From the NCBI RefSeq assembly GCF_001552635.1, contig NZ_BCRO01000032.1:1-64000 (forward strand): a stretch of DNA of 64,000 nucleotides. Reading direction: 5' to 3'. Position numbers and translations under genes: made by a program. Positions within the stretch are counted from its first letter, which is position 1; every line of letters starts with the position of its first letter. Origin of the DNA: Actinomadura hibisca NBRC 15177. GTDB taxonomy: Bacteria > Actinomycetota > Actinomycetes > Streptosporangiales > Streptosporangiaceae. Shown piece after piece: positions 1-7,951 of this stretch. The notes beneath the pieces were generated by a model. That model searched no databases, was not told the origin of the DNA, and saw nothing but the letters and a program-made list of their open reading frames with translations.

Positions 1-300
1 TCTACACCAGACCGCCCACCTCAACCCCGCGCCCCGCACCCAACCAACGACCCCAGCCCCGCGCGGGTTTGTGCACGTGCCCAACAACCTCCAGCCCGCG
101 CAGGTTTCCCACACCCGGCCACCAGCCTCAGCCCCGCGCCCCCGCGCCCCGCGTCAGACCACCAACCTCAACCCACACGGGTTTCCCGCACCCGAGCGCC
201 CACCCCAGCCCCGCGCCCGCCACCCGACCACTAACCCCCACCCCCGCAGGGCTGGTGCAGATACCCAGCAACCCCAGCCCCCGCAAGCTTCCTACACACC
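1..300. repeat. Degenerate tandem repeat, period about 39 bp
   Basis: C-rich sequence in which a unit of about 39 bp recurs. The clearest copies are 80-118, 119-157 and 158-196, each exactly 39 bp, built on a core like CCAACCTCAGCCC followed by GCGGGTTTCCC and CACCCG. Flanking copies are more diverged. It lies 3' of the CBM2 gene. Proline-rich reading frames through it are a by-product of base composition. I see no gene in this stretch. Confidence 0.6.
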
Positions 301-301
301 C

Positions 302-1105
302 CTACCCCCCGCAGGGGCGCCCGTTCAAAGTGCACGAGGACGGTGCCCCCGGGCGTCCAGACGCCTGGAACCCCACCGTCACGCTGTCCCCAGGAGCCAG
401 CGTTCCCCCAGAACCGCCCAAACGGTTGCCCCCATGGGTGCTGTACACCGAGCCCCGGTTGCTCCACGCCGCCGTGATCTCGGTTCGTGAGAAGTAGGCC
501 GTGAGCTGCCAACCCGAGATGGAACTCGATCCCCGGTTCACCACCGTCACCGCGCCGATGTAGCCCGAGTCCCACGTGTTGCCCGTCGAGTACAGCGCCA
601 CCAGACCCGAACCGCCGCCGCCGGACGAAGGCGGCCGTCCACCACGTCCGCCGCCGCGCCGGTCACCGTCGTCGCGCCCGCGGCCGTGCGACGGTGTCGC
701 CGACGGGCTTCCGGAGGGGCCGGGTGTCGGGCTCGCAGACGAACTCGCCGACGGGCTCGGTGACGCCGTGGTGCTGGGTCGCGACGATCCCGCCGGGTTG
801 ATCTCGCGCGGCGGCACCGCCACCTCGCGCGTCGGGTCGGCGCTCCGGGCCGCCGGACCTGCGTCCGCGCACTCGTCCGCACAGCCCGGCACCTTGTAGC
901 CGGGGCCCTGGAACGGTGCGGCCCCAGCGCCGCCGCCCGCCTGCAACGTGAACGCCGTCACGCCGCACACCAGCACGCCCCCGCCCACCATCGCCAGCAC
1001 GACCGGCCTGCGCTCCAGGCGCTCGCCCCAGCTCTGCTTGGGACGGCGACGGCGTCCTCCCCGGGGACGCGACGGGTCCGGGCCCCGTTCGGCCGTCTCG
1101 TTCAC
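302..1105 (-). CDS. Membrane-anchored or secreted protein with C-terminal CBM2 (cellulose-binding) domain
   Basis: 267 residues from a GTG start. A basic N-terminus (about residues 1-33, rich in Arg/Pro/Gly) is followed by one hydrophobic segment at about 34-56, which acts as signal anchor or uncleaved signal. Next comes a long Ser/Pro/Thr/Gly-rich linker (about 85-165) typical of extracellular cellulose-binding proteins. The last 100 residues match carbohydrate-binding module family 2: a W-D-x-G-Y-I-G-A-V-T-V-x-N start, the S-x-I-S-G-W-Q-L core, and a closing pair of Cys. There is no catalytic domain, so it is a binding-only surface protein, or the linker tethers a CBM to the membrane. The substrate (cellulose, chitin or xylan) cannot be told from sequence. 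Confidence 0.8.
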   Translation of the reverse strand: MNETAERGPDPSRPRGGRRRRPKQSWGERLERRPVVLAMVGGGVLVCGVTAFTLQAGGGAGAAPFQGPGYKVPGCADECADAGPAARSADPTREVAVPPREINPAGSSRPSTTASPSPSASSSASPTPGPSGSPSATPSHGRGRDDGDRRGGGRGGRPPSSGGGGSGLVALYSTGNTWDSGYIGAVTVVNRGSSSISGWQLTAYFSRTEITAAWSNRGSVYSTHGGNRLGGSGGTLAPGDSVTVGFQASGRPGAPSSCTLNGRPCGG

Positions 1106-1173
1106 CTGGCAACCTCGTTCACCGCGAAAAAGCCCGCACGACCTGCGCGGAGAATCTAGCAGTCAGCGGCCAA

Positions 1174-1782
1174 TCATGAGGACTTTTCGCCTTTTTTCGG
1201 ACCGTTCCCGGAGCCGATCCCGTCGAGGACAGCGGCAACGGTCCGCCGCGCGAACTCCCCGTCCACCGGCAGTCCCCGGAACACCCCCCGCACCCAGATC
1301 GCCCCACTCAGCAGGTCCATCAGCAACATCGGATCGGTGCCGGGCGGCAGCTCGCCGCGCGCGATAGCGCGCTCCACGACGGGCCGCTCCCGGGCCAGGC
1401 GGTCGGCGAAGAAGTCCCGGAACTGCGCGGCCAGGCACGCGTCCCCCACGGCCGCCCCCAGCGCGGCGCGGACGACGGCTCCGGCGGGCTCGGCGGTCAG
1501 GAAGCCGATCAGCGTCGCGGTGAGCGCTTCGAGGTCGCCGCGCAGCGTCCCGGTGTCGGGGACGGGCAGGTCCAGCAGCGGCGCGTCGATGAGGGCGGCC
1601 CGCAGCAGCGCGGGCTTGGAGGGCCACCAGCGGTAGATGGTCGTCTTGTTGACCCCGGCGTCGTCGGCGATGCCCTCGATCGTCATCGCGTCGTAGCCGT
1701 CGCGGGCCAGGGCGTGCAGCGTGGCGTCGAAGATCTGCCGTTTGCGGCGGGGGCCGCCTGCGGTGGTCCCTGCGGTGGTCAT
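1174..1782 (-). CDS. TetR/AcrR family transcriptional repressor
   Basis: 202 residues from the ATG at 1782; an upstream in-frame ATG at 1833 would place the start inside the operator region and is less likely. The N-terminal helix-turn-helix is clear: about residues 33-52 contain T-I-E-G-I-A-D-D-A-G-V followed by N-K-T-T-I-Y-R-W-W-P-S-K, the typical TetR recognition helix. The C-terminal ligand-binding region is alanine-rich and resembles the TetR_C group found in many actinobacterial regulators. The gene is divergent from an aldehyde dehydrogenase and the 102-bp gap holds two copies of a palindrome (1804-1816, 1851-1863). Autoregulation and repression of the dehydrogenase gene are therefore the likely job. 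The ligand is unknown and could be an aldehyde or its precursor. Confidence 0.88.
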   Translation of the reverse strand: MTTAGTTAGGPRRKRQIFDATLHALARDGYDAMTIEGIADDAGVNKTTIYRWWPSKPALLRAALIDAPLLDLPVPDTGTLRGDLEALTATLIGFLTAEPAGAVVRAALGAAVGDACLAAQFRDFFADRLARERPVVERAIARGELPPGTDPMLLMDLLSGAIWVRGVFRGLPVDGEFARRTVAAVLDGIGSGNGPKKGEKSS

Positions 1783-1803
1783 GGCACTGAGACTAAGGCA
1801 ACA

Positions 1804-1863
1804 CAACGTTGCGTTGCGATCGTCGCGCGGCACGCTCTACGGTCAAAGTACAACGGAGCGTTG
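1804..1863. promoter_or_regulatory. Twin TetR operator: two CAACG-N3-CGTTG palindromes
   Basis: Two perfect 5-bp inverted repeats with 3-bp spacers: CAACGTTGCGTTG at 1804-1816 and CAACGGAGCGTTG at 1851-1863. Their centres are 47 bp apart, between the divergent TetR gene and the aldehyde dehydrogenase gene. One copy is close to each gene's start, as expected if the repressor controls both promoters. Assignment to the adjacent TetR is inference. Confidence 0.7.
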
Positions 1864-1884
1864 CATTTCGACCGAGGAGGCGCA

Positions 1885-3306
1885 GTGCACGAGGAGACGA
1901 CCGTCCAGCAGGCATCGGACGCAGCGACGGGCACGACCACCGGCGCGGCGACCGTGGAGCGCCTGCGGGCCACCTTCCGCACCGGCCGGACCCGCCCGCT
2001 GGAGTGGCGGCGACGGCAGCTGCGCGCCCTGCGCGCCCTGCTCACCGAGCAGGGCGGGGTGTTCACCGAGGCGCTCCGCGCCGACCTGGGCAAGAGCCCG
2101 GTGGAGACCCACAGCTCCGAGCTGTCGTTCGTCGTCAACGAGATCGACCACACGCTGCGGCACCTGGAGCGGTGGTTGCGGCCCCGGCGCGTGCCGGTCC
2201 CGGCGACGCTGCTGCCCGCGCGGGCCCGCACGATGCTGGAGCCGCTGGGCGTCGTGCTGATCATCGCGCCGTGGAACTACCCGGTGCAGCTCTCGCTCGC
2301 GCCGCTGGTCGGCGCGCTGGCGGCGGGCGACTGCGCGGTGCTCAAGCCGAGCGAGGTGGCCCCGGCCTCCTCGGCGGCGCTGGCGCGGCTGCTGCCGGAG
2401 TACCTGGACGGCGACGCGGTCGCCGTCGTCGAGGGCGGGGTGCCCGAGACGACCGATCTGCTGGAGCAGCGCTTCGACCACGTCTTCTACACCGGCAACG
2501 GGACGGTGGGACGGATCGTGATGGCGGCGGCCGCGCGGCACCTGACGCCGGTCACGCTGGAGCTGGGCGGCAAGTCGCCGGTGCTGGTGGAGGCCGGGAC
2601 GGACCTGGCCGCCGCCGCGCGGCGCATCGCGTGGGGCCGGTTCTTCAACGCCGGGCAGAGCTGCACTTCGCCGGACTATGTACTGGCGATCGGCGACGTC
2701 GCGCCGGAGCTGGAGAAGCACCTGGCGGCGGCGGTCGAGGAGATGTACGGGAGCGACCCGCAGCGCAGTCCCGACTACGGGCGCATCGTCAACGAGCGCC
2801 ACTTCGACCGGGTCGCGGCGCTGCTGGACAGCGGGCGCGTCGTGGTGGGCGGACGGACCGACCGGGGAGACCGCTACATCGCCCCGACCGTGCTGGCCGA
2901 CGTCGCGCCGGACGCGCCGGTGATGCGCGAGGAGATCTTCGGGCCGGTGCTGCCGGTCCTGCGGGTGCCCGACCTGGACGCGGCGCTGGCGTTCGTCAAC
3001 GAGCGGGACAAGCCGCTGGCGCTGTACGCGTTCACCGGCAGCGAGGAGACCCGGCGGCGGGTGCTGACCGAGACCTCCTCGGGCGCGGTCGGCTTCGGGC
3101 TGCCCAACGCGCACCTGACCGTGCCCGGCCTGCCGTTCGGCGGGGTCGGCGAGAGCGGGCTCGGCGCCTACCACGGGCGGCTTTCGGTGGAGACGTTCAG
3201 CCATGCCAAGGCCGTGCTGGACAAGCCGCTCGCGCCCGACACGGTGCGCGTGGTCTACCCGCCGTTCGGCAAGGTCAAGGAGCGGGTGATCCGCCGCTTC
3301 ATGTGA
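1885..3306 (+). CDS. Aldehyde dehydrogenase family protein (NAD(P)+-dependent)
   Basis: 473 residues from GTG 1885, which sits five bases after a GAGGAGG ribosome site at 1874-1880. An open frame continues upstream but would cross the operators. All family landmarks are present: P-W-N-Y-P at 129-133, the cofactor Lys in L-K-P-S-E (154), the general-base Glu in L-E-L-G-G-K (226) and the catalytic Cys in G-Q-S-C-T (260). The short length, lack of the usual N-terminal extension and C-terminal P-P-F-G-K segment fit the ALDH3-like/coniferyl aldehyde group. It oxidises aldehydes to acids; the substrate is not evident. The divergent TetR gene and the twin operator suggest induction by a substrate or related toxic compound. 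Confidence 0.9.
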   Translation: MHEETTVQQASDAATGTTTGAATVERLRATFRTGRTRPLEWRRRQLRALRALLTEQGGVFTEALRADLGKSPVETHSSELSFVVNEIDHTLRHLERWLRPRRVPVPATLLPARARTMLEPLGVVLIIAPWNYPVQLSLAPLVGALAAGDCAVLKPSEVAPASSAALARLLPEYLDGDAVAVVEGGVPETTDLLEQRFDHVFYTGNGTVGRIVMAAAARHLTPVTLELGGKSPVLVEAGTDLAAAARRIAWGRFFNAGQSCTSPDYVLAIGDVAPELEKHLAAAVEEMYGSDPQRSPDYGRIVNERHFDRVAALLDSGRVVVGGRTDRGDRYIAPTVLADVAPDAPVMREEIFGPVLPVLRVPDLDAALAFVNERDKPLALYAFTGSEETRRRVLTETSSGAVGFGLPNAHLTVPGLPFGGVGESGLGAYHGRLSVETFSHAKAVLDKPLAPDTVRVVYPPFGKVKERVIRRFM

Positions 3307-3319
3307 CAGGCTCCCCCGC

Positions 3320-4201
3320 ATGGGGGGACGCGAGTGGGACGCCGAGATCACCGTGGACGCGGCCGGGGCGGCGACGCTGTTCGGGGGCCGGTTCGGCCGG
3401 GTGCGGCCGCTGGCGACCGGGTGGGACAACACCGTCTTCCTGGCCGACGACGCGTGGATCCTGCGGTTCCCGAGGCGGCGGATCGCGGTCGCCGGGGTGG
3501 AGCGGGAGATCGCCGTGCTGCCCCGGCTGGCCGGGCGGCTGCCGCTGCCGATCCCGGTGCCGGAGGTCGTCGGCGAGCCGTCGGAGCGGTTCCCGTGGCC
3601 GTTCTGGGCGGCCCGAATCGTGCCGGGGCGCGAGCTGGTGGAAACGGAACTGCCGGACGGTGAACGCGGCCCCCTGGCCGCCGACGCCGGGGCGTTCGTG
3701 CGCGCCCTGCACGCCTGCACACTCGACGCCGAGCTACCGCACGACCCGTTCAAGCGCGGCGACCCGGCCGTCCGGGCCCCACTCGCCCGCGAGCGCCTGG
3801 CCCGGCTGGAGGGCTGGGGCCCCGTCCCGGACGTCATGGACCTGCTGGCCGAAGGCGAACGGCTGGGCGCGGGCAACGGCCCGTCCGTCGTGACGCACGG
3901 CGACCTGCACGTCCGGCACCTGCTGGTACGGCCGGACGGGCGAGCCGCGGGCGTCATCGACTGGGGCGATCTCTGCCTGGCCGACCCGGCGGTGGACCTG
4001 TCGCTGGCGTACGCGGCGTTCCGGGACGACGACCGGGCCGCCTTCCTCGACGCCTACGGCCCGGTACCGTCCGGCACCGAGCTGCGGGCGCGGGTCCTGG
4101 CGATCTTCCTGAGCGTCGCCCTCGCCGAGTACGCCCTCGACACCGGGCGGGCCGCGCTGCACGCCGAGGCGGTCGCCGGGCTGCGGCGCGCGGCCTCCTG
4201 A
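3320..4201 (+). CDS. Aminoglycoside phosphotransferase (APH) family kinase-like protein
   Basis: 293 residues, ATG start 13 bases after the aldehyde dehydrogenase stop, so probably in the same transcript. It has the APH/choline-kinase fold signature: a catalytic loop H-G-D-L-H (Asp195) and the metal-binding I-D-W-G-D (Asp214). The usual Asn of the HGDxxxxN loop is replaced by His (H-G-D-L-H-V-R-H). This substitution also occurs in subgroups of uncharacterised APH relatives, so activity is not excluded. Members phosphorylate small molecules such as aminoglycosides, macrolides, homoserine or hydroxyurea. Nothing here singles out a drug substrate, and calling it a resistance gene would be unsafe. 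Confidence 0.82.
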   Translation: MGGREWDAEITVDAAGAATLFGGRFGRVRPLATGWDNTVFLADDAWILRFPRRRIAVAGVEREIAVLPRLAGRLPLPIPVPEVVGEPSERFPWPFWAARIVPGRELVETELPDGERGPLAADAGAFVRALHACTLDAELPHDPFKRGDPAVRAPLARERLARLEGWGPVPDVMDLLAEGERLGAGNGPSVVTHGDLHVRHLLVRPDGRAAGVIDWGDLCLADPAVDLSLAYAAFRDDDRAAFLDAYGPVPSGTELRARVLAIFLSVALAEYALDTGRAALHAEAVAGLRRAAS

Positions 4202-4285
4202 AACCGGTTTCCGGTCCGCCCCTTCCCGCGCGTGCGCTTCGACGCCAAGATAGATCATCCGCACGCAGAGGAGACGACCCCCGAC

Positions 4286-5083
4286 ATGCCCGCCCGCCAC
4301 CCCGCCGGTCACGGCGTCCCGGCGCCGCACGCGGCCCGGATGTGGAACTACTGGATGGGCGGCCGTGACAACTACGCCTCCGACCGTGCCGCGGGCGACG
4401 CCGTGGCGGGGGTGTACCCCGGCATCGTCGCGATGGCCAAGCAGTCGCGCCGCTTCCTGATCCGGACCGTGCGGCACGCCGCGCGGGCGGGGGTGCGGCA
4501 GTTCCTGGACATCGGCACCGGCCTGCCCACCGCGCAGAACACCCACCAGATCGCCCAGGGCGTCGCGCCGGAATCCCGTGTGGTGTACGTGGACAACGAC
4601 GATCTGGTGCTGGCCCACGCGCGCGCCCTGATGGCGGCGACCTCGCCGGAGGGGCGCACCGCGTTCCTCCAGGCCGACTACCACGACCCGGTGCGCATCT
4701 TCGCCGAGGCCGCGCGCGTGCTGGACTTCTCCGAGCCGGTCGCGGTCATGTTCATGGGCGTGCTCGGCTACGAGGCCGACCACGGCGCGGTGCGCTCGAT
4801 CGTGCGGCGGACGATGGCGGCGGCGCCGTCCGGCAGCCTGCTGGTGTTGTGGGACGGCACCGCGACCTGCGAGGCCGTCGTCCGGGGCGGCCGCCGCCTG
4901 GTGGAGGCGGGCGGCGCGCCCTACCACCTGCGCACGCCCGAGCAGCTCGCCGACTACTTCACGGGCCTGGAGATGCTGGACCCCGGCCTGGTGCCCCTCC
5001 CCCGGTGGCGTCCCGACGAGGGCGACGCCGACGAGCCGGTGGACGCCTACGGGGCGGTGGCCAGAAAAATCTTCCGCGGATAG
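4286..5083 (+). CDS. SAM-dependent methyltransferase, DUF574/Methyltransf_19 family
   Basis: 265 residues from the ATG at 4286, preceded by GAGGAG at 4268-4273; an in-frame ATG at 4232 lacks such a site. The hallmark N-terminal motif A-R-M-W-N-Y-W-M-G-G-R-D-N-Y is followed by the SAM-binding loop F-L-D-I-G-T-G-L-P-T (Asp75 region). A V-Y-V-D-N-D-D motif at the end of strand 2 would bind the ribose hydroxyls. This family is greatly expanded in actinomycetes and mostly uncharacterised. It is probably cytosolic with a small-molecule substrate. It is convergent with the FMN reductase gene, leaving only 39 bp between the two stop codons. Confidence 0.9.
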   Translation: MPARHPAGHGVPAPHAARMWNYWMGGRDNYASDRAAGDAVAGVYPGIVAMAKQSRRFLIRTVRHAARAGVRQFLDIGTGLPTAQNTHQIAQGVAPESRVVYVDNDDLVLAHARALMAATSPEGRTAFLQADYHDPVRIFAEAARVLDFSEPVAVMFMGVLGYEADHGAVRSIVRRTMAAAPSGSLLVLWDGTATCEAVVRGGRRLVEAGGAPYHLRTPEQLADYFTGLEMLDPGLVPLPRWRPDEGDADEPVDAYGAVARKIFRG

Positions 5084-5122
5084 GCGGGGACAGGGGGAGG
5101 GAACCGGGCGTCCGGCCACTCC

Positions 5123-5746
5123 TCAGCGTCCGGCGAGCAGGTCCTCGAACGGGACGGGTTCGTCGAACGGGTCGGGCTTGACGGCGGGCGCGGTGCCGCC
5201 GATCACGGCGGCCAGCTCCGCGCCGGCGCGGGCGGCGCGCTCGGTGAGCGCGTCCGCTCCCCCGGCCGTCCCGTTGCTCCCCCAGTCCTCCGACGCGGCG
5301 TACACGGCGGTGGGCACGACGTGCGCGCGCAGGTAGGCGAACATCGGGCGCATCGCGAAGTCGATGGCCAGGGAGTGGCGCGCGGTGCCGCCGGTCGCGC
5401 CGAGCAGCACCGGGACGCCCTCCAGCGTGCCCGGCTCCAGGACGTCGAAGAAGGTCTTGAACAGGCCGCTGTAGGAGGCGTTGAAGACCGGCGTCACGGC
5501 GATCAGGCCGTCGGCGCGGCCGACCTTCTCCAGTACCTCGCGCAACTTCCCGCCGGGGAAGCCGGTGAGCATGTTGTCCATCAGCTCGTGCGCGTGGTCG
5601 CGCAGGTCGACGGGCACGAGCTCGACGTCGGCGCCCTGCTCGCGCAGGGCCGTCGCGGCGGCGTCGGCCAGCCGGTCGGCCAGCAGCCGCGTGGACGACG
5701 GCTGGCCGAGTCCGGCGGAGACGACGGCGAGGGTGCGGGTGGTCAT
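5123..5746 (-). CDS. NADPH-dependent FMN reductase, partner of the adjacent monooxygenase (CE1759-like)
   Basis: 207 residues. The start ATG overlaps the TGA of the upstream luciferase-like gene (5743-5746, ATGA), so the two are translationally coupled. Family features are a flavodoxin-like fold beginning V-V-S-A-G-L-G-Q-P-S-S-T-R and the F-N-A-S-Y-S-G-L-F-K-T-F-F-D segment typical of NADPH-dependent FMN reductases. It should supply reduced FMN to the monooxygenase encoded with it. The pairing of this reductase type with a luciferase-like oxidoreductase is a recurring duo in Actinobacteria. The physiological substrate is unknown. Confidence 0.88.
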   Translation of the reverse strand: MTTRTLAVVSAGLGQPSSTRLLADRLADAAATALREQGADVELVPVDLRDHAHELMDNMLTGFPGGKLREVLEKVGRADGLIAVTPVFNASYSGLFKTFFDVLEPGTLEGVPVLLGATGGTARHSLAIDFAMRPMFAYLRAHVVPTAVYAASEDWGSNGTAGGADALTERAARAGAELAAVIGGTAPAVKPDPFDEPVPFEDLLAGR

Positions 5747-6837
5747 CGGGTCACCGTCTCCTTGTCGTTCCTGGCGGCGAGCAGGGCGGCGTGGGTGGGC
5801 GCGTCGGGGACGTGCGCGGGGCGTCCGACGGCGAACTCCCTGCGCAGGACCGGCACGACCTCCTCGCCGAGGATGTCGAGCTGCTCCAGCACGGTCTTCA
5901 GCGGCAGGCCGGCGTGGTCCATCAGGAACAGCTGGCGCTGGTAATCGCCGAAGTACTCGCGGAACTTGAGGGTGCGCTCGATGACCTGCTCGGGGCTGCC
6001 GACCGTCAGCGGGGTCTCGGCCATGAACTCCTCCATCGACGGGCCGTGCCCGTAGACGGGCGCGTTGTCGAAGTAGGGACGGAACTCGCGGACGGCGTCC
6101 TGGGAGTTCTTGCGCATGAAGACCTGGCCGCCGAGGCCGACGATCGCCTGGTCGGCGGAGCCGTGGCCGTAGTGCTCGAACCGGCGGCGGTACAGGTCGA
6201 TCAGCCGCTGGTAGTGCTCCTTGGGCCAGAAGATGTTGTTGGCGAAGAAGCCGTCGCCGTAGTAGGCGGCCTGCTCGGCGATCTCCGGGCTGCGGATGGA
6301 GCCGTGCCACACGAACGGCGGGACGCCGTCCAGCGGGCGGGGCGTGGCGGTGAACGACTGGAGCGGGGTGCGGAAGCGGCCCTCCCAGTCCACCACGTCC
6401 TGCCGCCACAACGTGTGGAGCAGCGCGTAGTTCTCCACGGCGAGCGCGATGCCGTCGCGGATGTCCTTGCCGAACCAGGGGTAGACCGGGCCGGTGTTGC
6501 CGCGCCCCATCACCAGGTCCACCCGGCCGTCGGCCAGGTGCTGGAGCATCGCGTAGTCCTCGGCGATCTTCACCGGGTCGTTGGTGGTGATCAGCGTGGT
6601 CGCGGTGGACAACACCAGCTTCTCGGTCTTGGCCGCGATGTAGCCGAGCATGGTGGTCGGCGAGGACGGCACGAACGGCGGGTTGTGGTGCTCGCCGGTC
6701 GCGAAGACGTCCAGGCCGACCTCCTCGGCCTTCTGGGCGATGGCGACCATGGCCTTGATCCGCTCGGCCTCCGAGGGGGTCCGGCCGGTGGTCGGGTCGG
6801 GCGTGACGTCACCGACGCTGAAGATCCCGAACTGCAT
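5743..6837 (-). CDS. Luciferase-like flavin-dependent monooxygenase (CE1758-like)
   Basis: 364 residues from the ATG at 6837, preceded by GGAGG; an in-frame ATG at 6867 lies inside the palindrome and has no ribosome site. It has the bacterial luciferase TIM-barrel family pattern: M-Q-F-G-I-F-S start, D-V-F-A-T-G-E-H-H near residue 50, and the V-M-G-R-G-N-T-G-P loop near 125. It would use reduced FMN from the coupled reductase and oxygen to oxidise an organic compound. It is the first gene of a two-gene operon. A short palindrome at 6851-6868 directly upstream is a probable operator. Confidence 0.9.
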   Translation of the reverse strand: MQFGIFSVGDVTPDPTTGRTPSEAERIKAMVAIAQKAEEVGLDVFATGEHHNPPFVPSSPTTMLGYIAAKTEKLVLSTATTLITTNDPVKIAEDYAMLQHLADGRVDLVMGRGNTGPVYPWFGKDIRDGIALAVENYALLHTLWRQDVVDWEGRFRTPLQSFTATPRPLDGVPPFVWHGSIRSPEIAEQAAYYGDGFFANNIFWPKEHYQRLIDLYRRRFEHYGHGSADQAIVGLGGQVFMRKNSQDAVREFRPYFDNAPVYGHGPSMEEFMAETPLTVGSPEQVIERTLKFREYFGDYQRQLFLMDHAGLPLKTVLEQLDILGEEVVPVLRREFAVGRPAHVPDAPTHAALLAARNDKETVTR

Positions 6838-6850
6838 GACCCGCCTCCGT

Positions 6851-6868
6851 GTTGATAAAAGTTTCAAC
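6851..6868. promoter_or_regulatory. Putative operator upstream of the monooxygenase/reductase operon
   Basis: GTTGA and TCAAC arms enclose an AT-rich core (on the minus strand GTTGAAACTTTTATCAAC), 13 bases before the monooxygenase start. AT-rich sequence stands out sharply in this genome. The size and position fit a MarR- or HxlR-type redox regulator, but no regulator gene is adjacent. Confidence 0.5.
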
Positions 6869-6914
6869 TACCCTATCGAACAGGAGGGACCGATGGTCTA
6901 TTCCGGACCCCTTG

Positions 6915-6951
6915 CCGTGCCGCCCCGGCCCTGGGGGCCGGGGCGGCACGG
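6915..6951. terminator. Strong hairpin, 16-bp perfect stem
   Basis: CCGTGCCGCCCCGGCC (6915-6930), 5-base loop, then its exact complement (6936-6951). No T-run follows on either strand. It lies between the 3' end of the amidohydrolase operon and the promoter of the monooxygenase operon, so it may block read-through as a second terminator. Confidence 0.55.
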
Positions 6952-6956
6952 GTAGA

Positions 6957-7031
6957 GAGGGCACGGCGTCCGGGTATGAGGGCCGCCGCCAAACGCCGGG
7001 GCGGGCCAACTAGGAGGGCACGGCGTCCGGG
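6957..7031. repeat. 18-bp direct repeat pair between two hairpins
   Basis: GAGGGCACGGCGTCCGGG occurs at 6957-6974 and again at 7014-7031, a 57-bp offset. Each copy is next to a strong hairpin (6915-6951 and 7025-7060), which suggests a duplicated terminator module. Confidence 0.6.
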
Positions 7032-7060
7032 CCGCCCCGCTGAGGTGGGGCGGCCCGGAC
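7025..7060 (-). terminator. Terminator-like hairpin after the sugar-catabolic operon
   Basis: GTCCGGGCCGCCCC (7025-7038), 8-base loop, exact complement (7047-7060). It starts 36 bases downstream of the amidohydrolase stop in the direction of transcription. There is no U-tract, as is common in high-GC actinobacteria. Confidence 0.6.
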
Positions 7061-7095
7061 AGGTGGATGGGGACGGGTCGGCGGAAAGCCCAGGC

Positions 7096-7938
7096 TCAGC
7101 GGGGCAGGGCGTAGACGCGTTGGGCGGTGCCACCGAAGACCGCCGCGCGGCCCGTCTCGTCCAAGGTCGCGCACGCCTCCTCCGCCAAGGCCGTCACCTG
7201 CTCGTAGGTCCCGGCCAGCGTGCACACCGGCCAGTCCGAGCCGAACATCACCCGGCCGGGGCCGAAGGTCTCCAGCACGTGGTGGGCGTAGGGCAGCACG
7301 TCGGCGGGCCGCCAGCCGTCCGCCGCCTCCGTGACCAGGCCCGACAGCTTCACCGTCACGTTGCGCAGGGTCGCCATGTCCTCGATCCACGTCGCCCACG
7401 GGGCGAACTCCCCGGCGGCGATGCCCGGTTTGCCCGCGTGGTCCAGGACCAGCGGGACCTCCGGCAGCCGTCGCGCGAACTCCAGCGCCGTCCCCCACTG
7501 CGGTCGCCGGACCAGCACGTCGTACGCCAGGCCGGCCGCGCCGACCGCCCGCACGCCGCGCAGCACGTCGGCGCGCAGCAGCCAGAACGGGTCCGGCTCG
7601 TCCTGCGCCAGGTGCCGGACGCCCGCCAGCCGCCGTCCGCCCGGCCCGGCGGCCAGCCCGGCCAGCGCGGCGGCGACGTCCGGCGCGGTCAGGTCGACCC
7701 AGCCGACCACGGCCGCGACCGTGGCGTCCCGGTCGGCGACCGCCAGCAGGTCGCGGGTCTCGGCCTCGTCCTGGAGCGCCTGCACCACGACCGAGGCCGC
7801 CACGCCGTGCGGGCCGGCCGCCGTCGCGTAGCGGGCCGCGTCGAAGCGGCCGCGCAGCGGGTCGGCCCAGTCGCCGTCCATCCAGCCGTACTCCCGGACG
7901 GCGGTGTCCCACAGGTGGTGGTGCGCGTCGATCCTCAT
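7096..7938 (-). CDS. Amidohydrolase_2 family lactonase (L-fuconolactonase-like)
   Basis: 280 residues beginning R-I-D-A-H-H-H-L-W-D, the HxH metal-ligand motif of the amidohydrolase superfamily. Later landmarks are V-D-L near residue 86, L-V-L-D-H-A-G-K-P near 165 and M-F-G-S-D-W-P near 235, the last carrying the conserved Asp. This arrangement is characteristic of the fuconolactonase/4-sulfomuconolactone hydrolase group (PF04909), which opens sugar lactones to sugar acids. It is the last gene of the four-gene sugar ABC-transport operon, 13 bases after the permease. With the GH29 enzyme and sugar-acid dehydratase nearby, hydrolysis of L-fuconolactone or a related 6-deoxy-hexonolactone is the best inference. 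Confidence 0.82.
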   Translation of the reverse strand: MRIDAHHHLWDTAVREYGWMDGDWADPLRGRFDAARYATAAGPHGVAASVVVQALQDEAETRDLLAVADRDATVAAVVGWVDLTAPDVAAALAGLAAGPGGRRLAGVRHLAQDEPDPFWLLRADVLRGVRAVGAAGLAYDVLVRRPQWGTALEFARRLPEVPLVLDHAGKPGIAAGEFAPWATWIEDMATLRNVTVKLSGLVTEAADGWRPADVLPYAHHVLETFGPGRVMFGSDWPVCTLAGTYEQVTALAEEACATLDETGRAAVFGGTAQRVYALPR

Positions 7939-7951
7939 GTGCGGCCCCCGC

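Noticed and set aside
69-497. Proline-rich plus-strand ORFs over the C-rich repeat
   Set aside because: They arise from the tandem repeat and run antisense into the CBM2 gene; no ribosome site or domain.
3320-4201. Antibiotic resistance gene
   Set aside because: APH-fold proteins are abundant in actinomycetes with many substrates, and the catalytic-loop Asn is replaced; resistance is not supported.
6915-7060. CRISPR-like repeat structure
   Set aside because: Only two repeat copies with hairpins and no regular spacers or cas genes; a duplicated terminator explains it better. No CRISPR array was found in the window.
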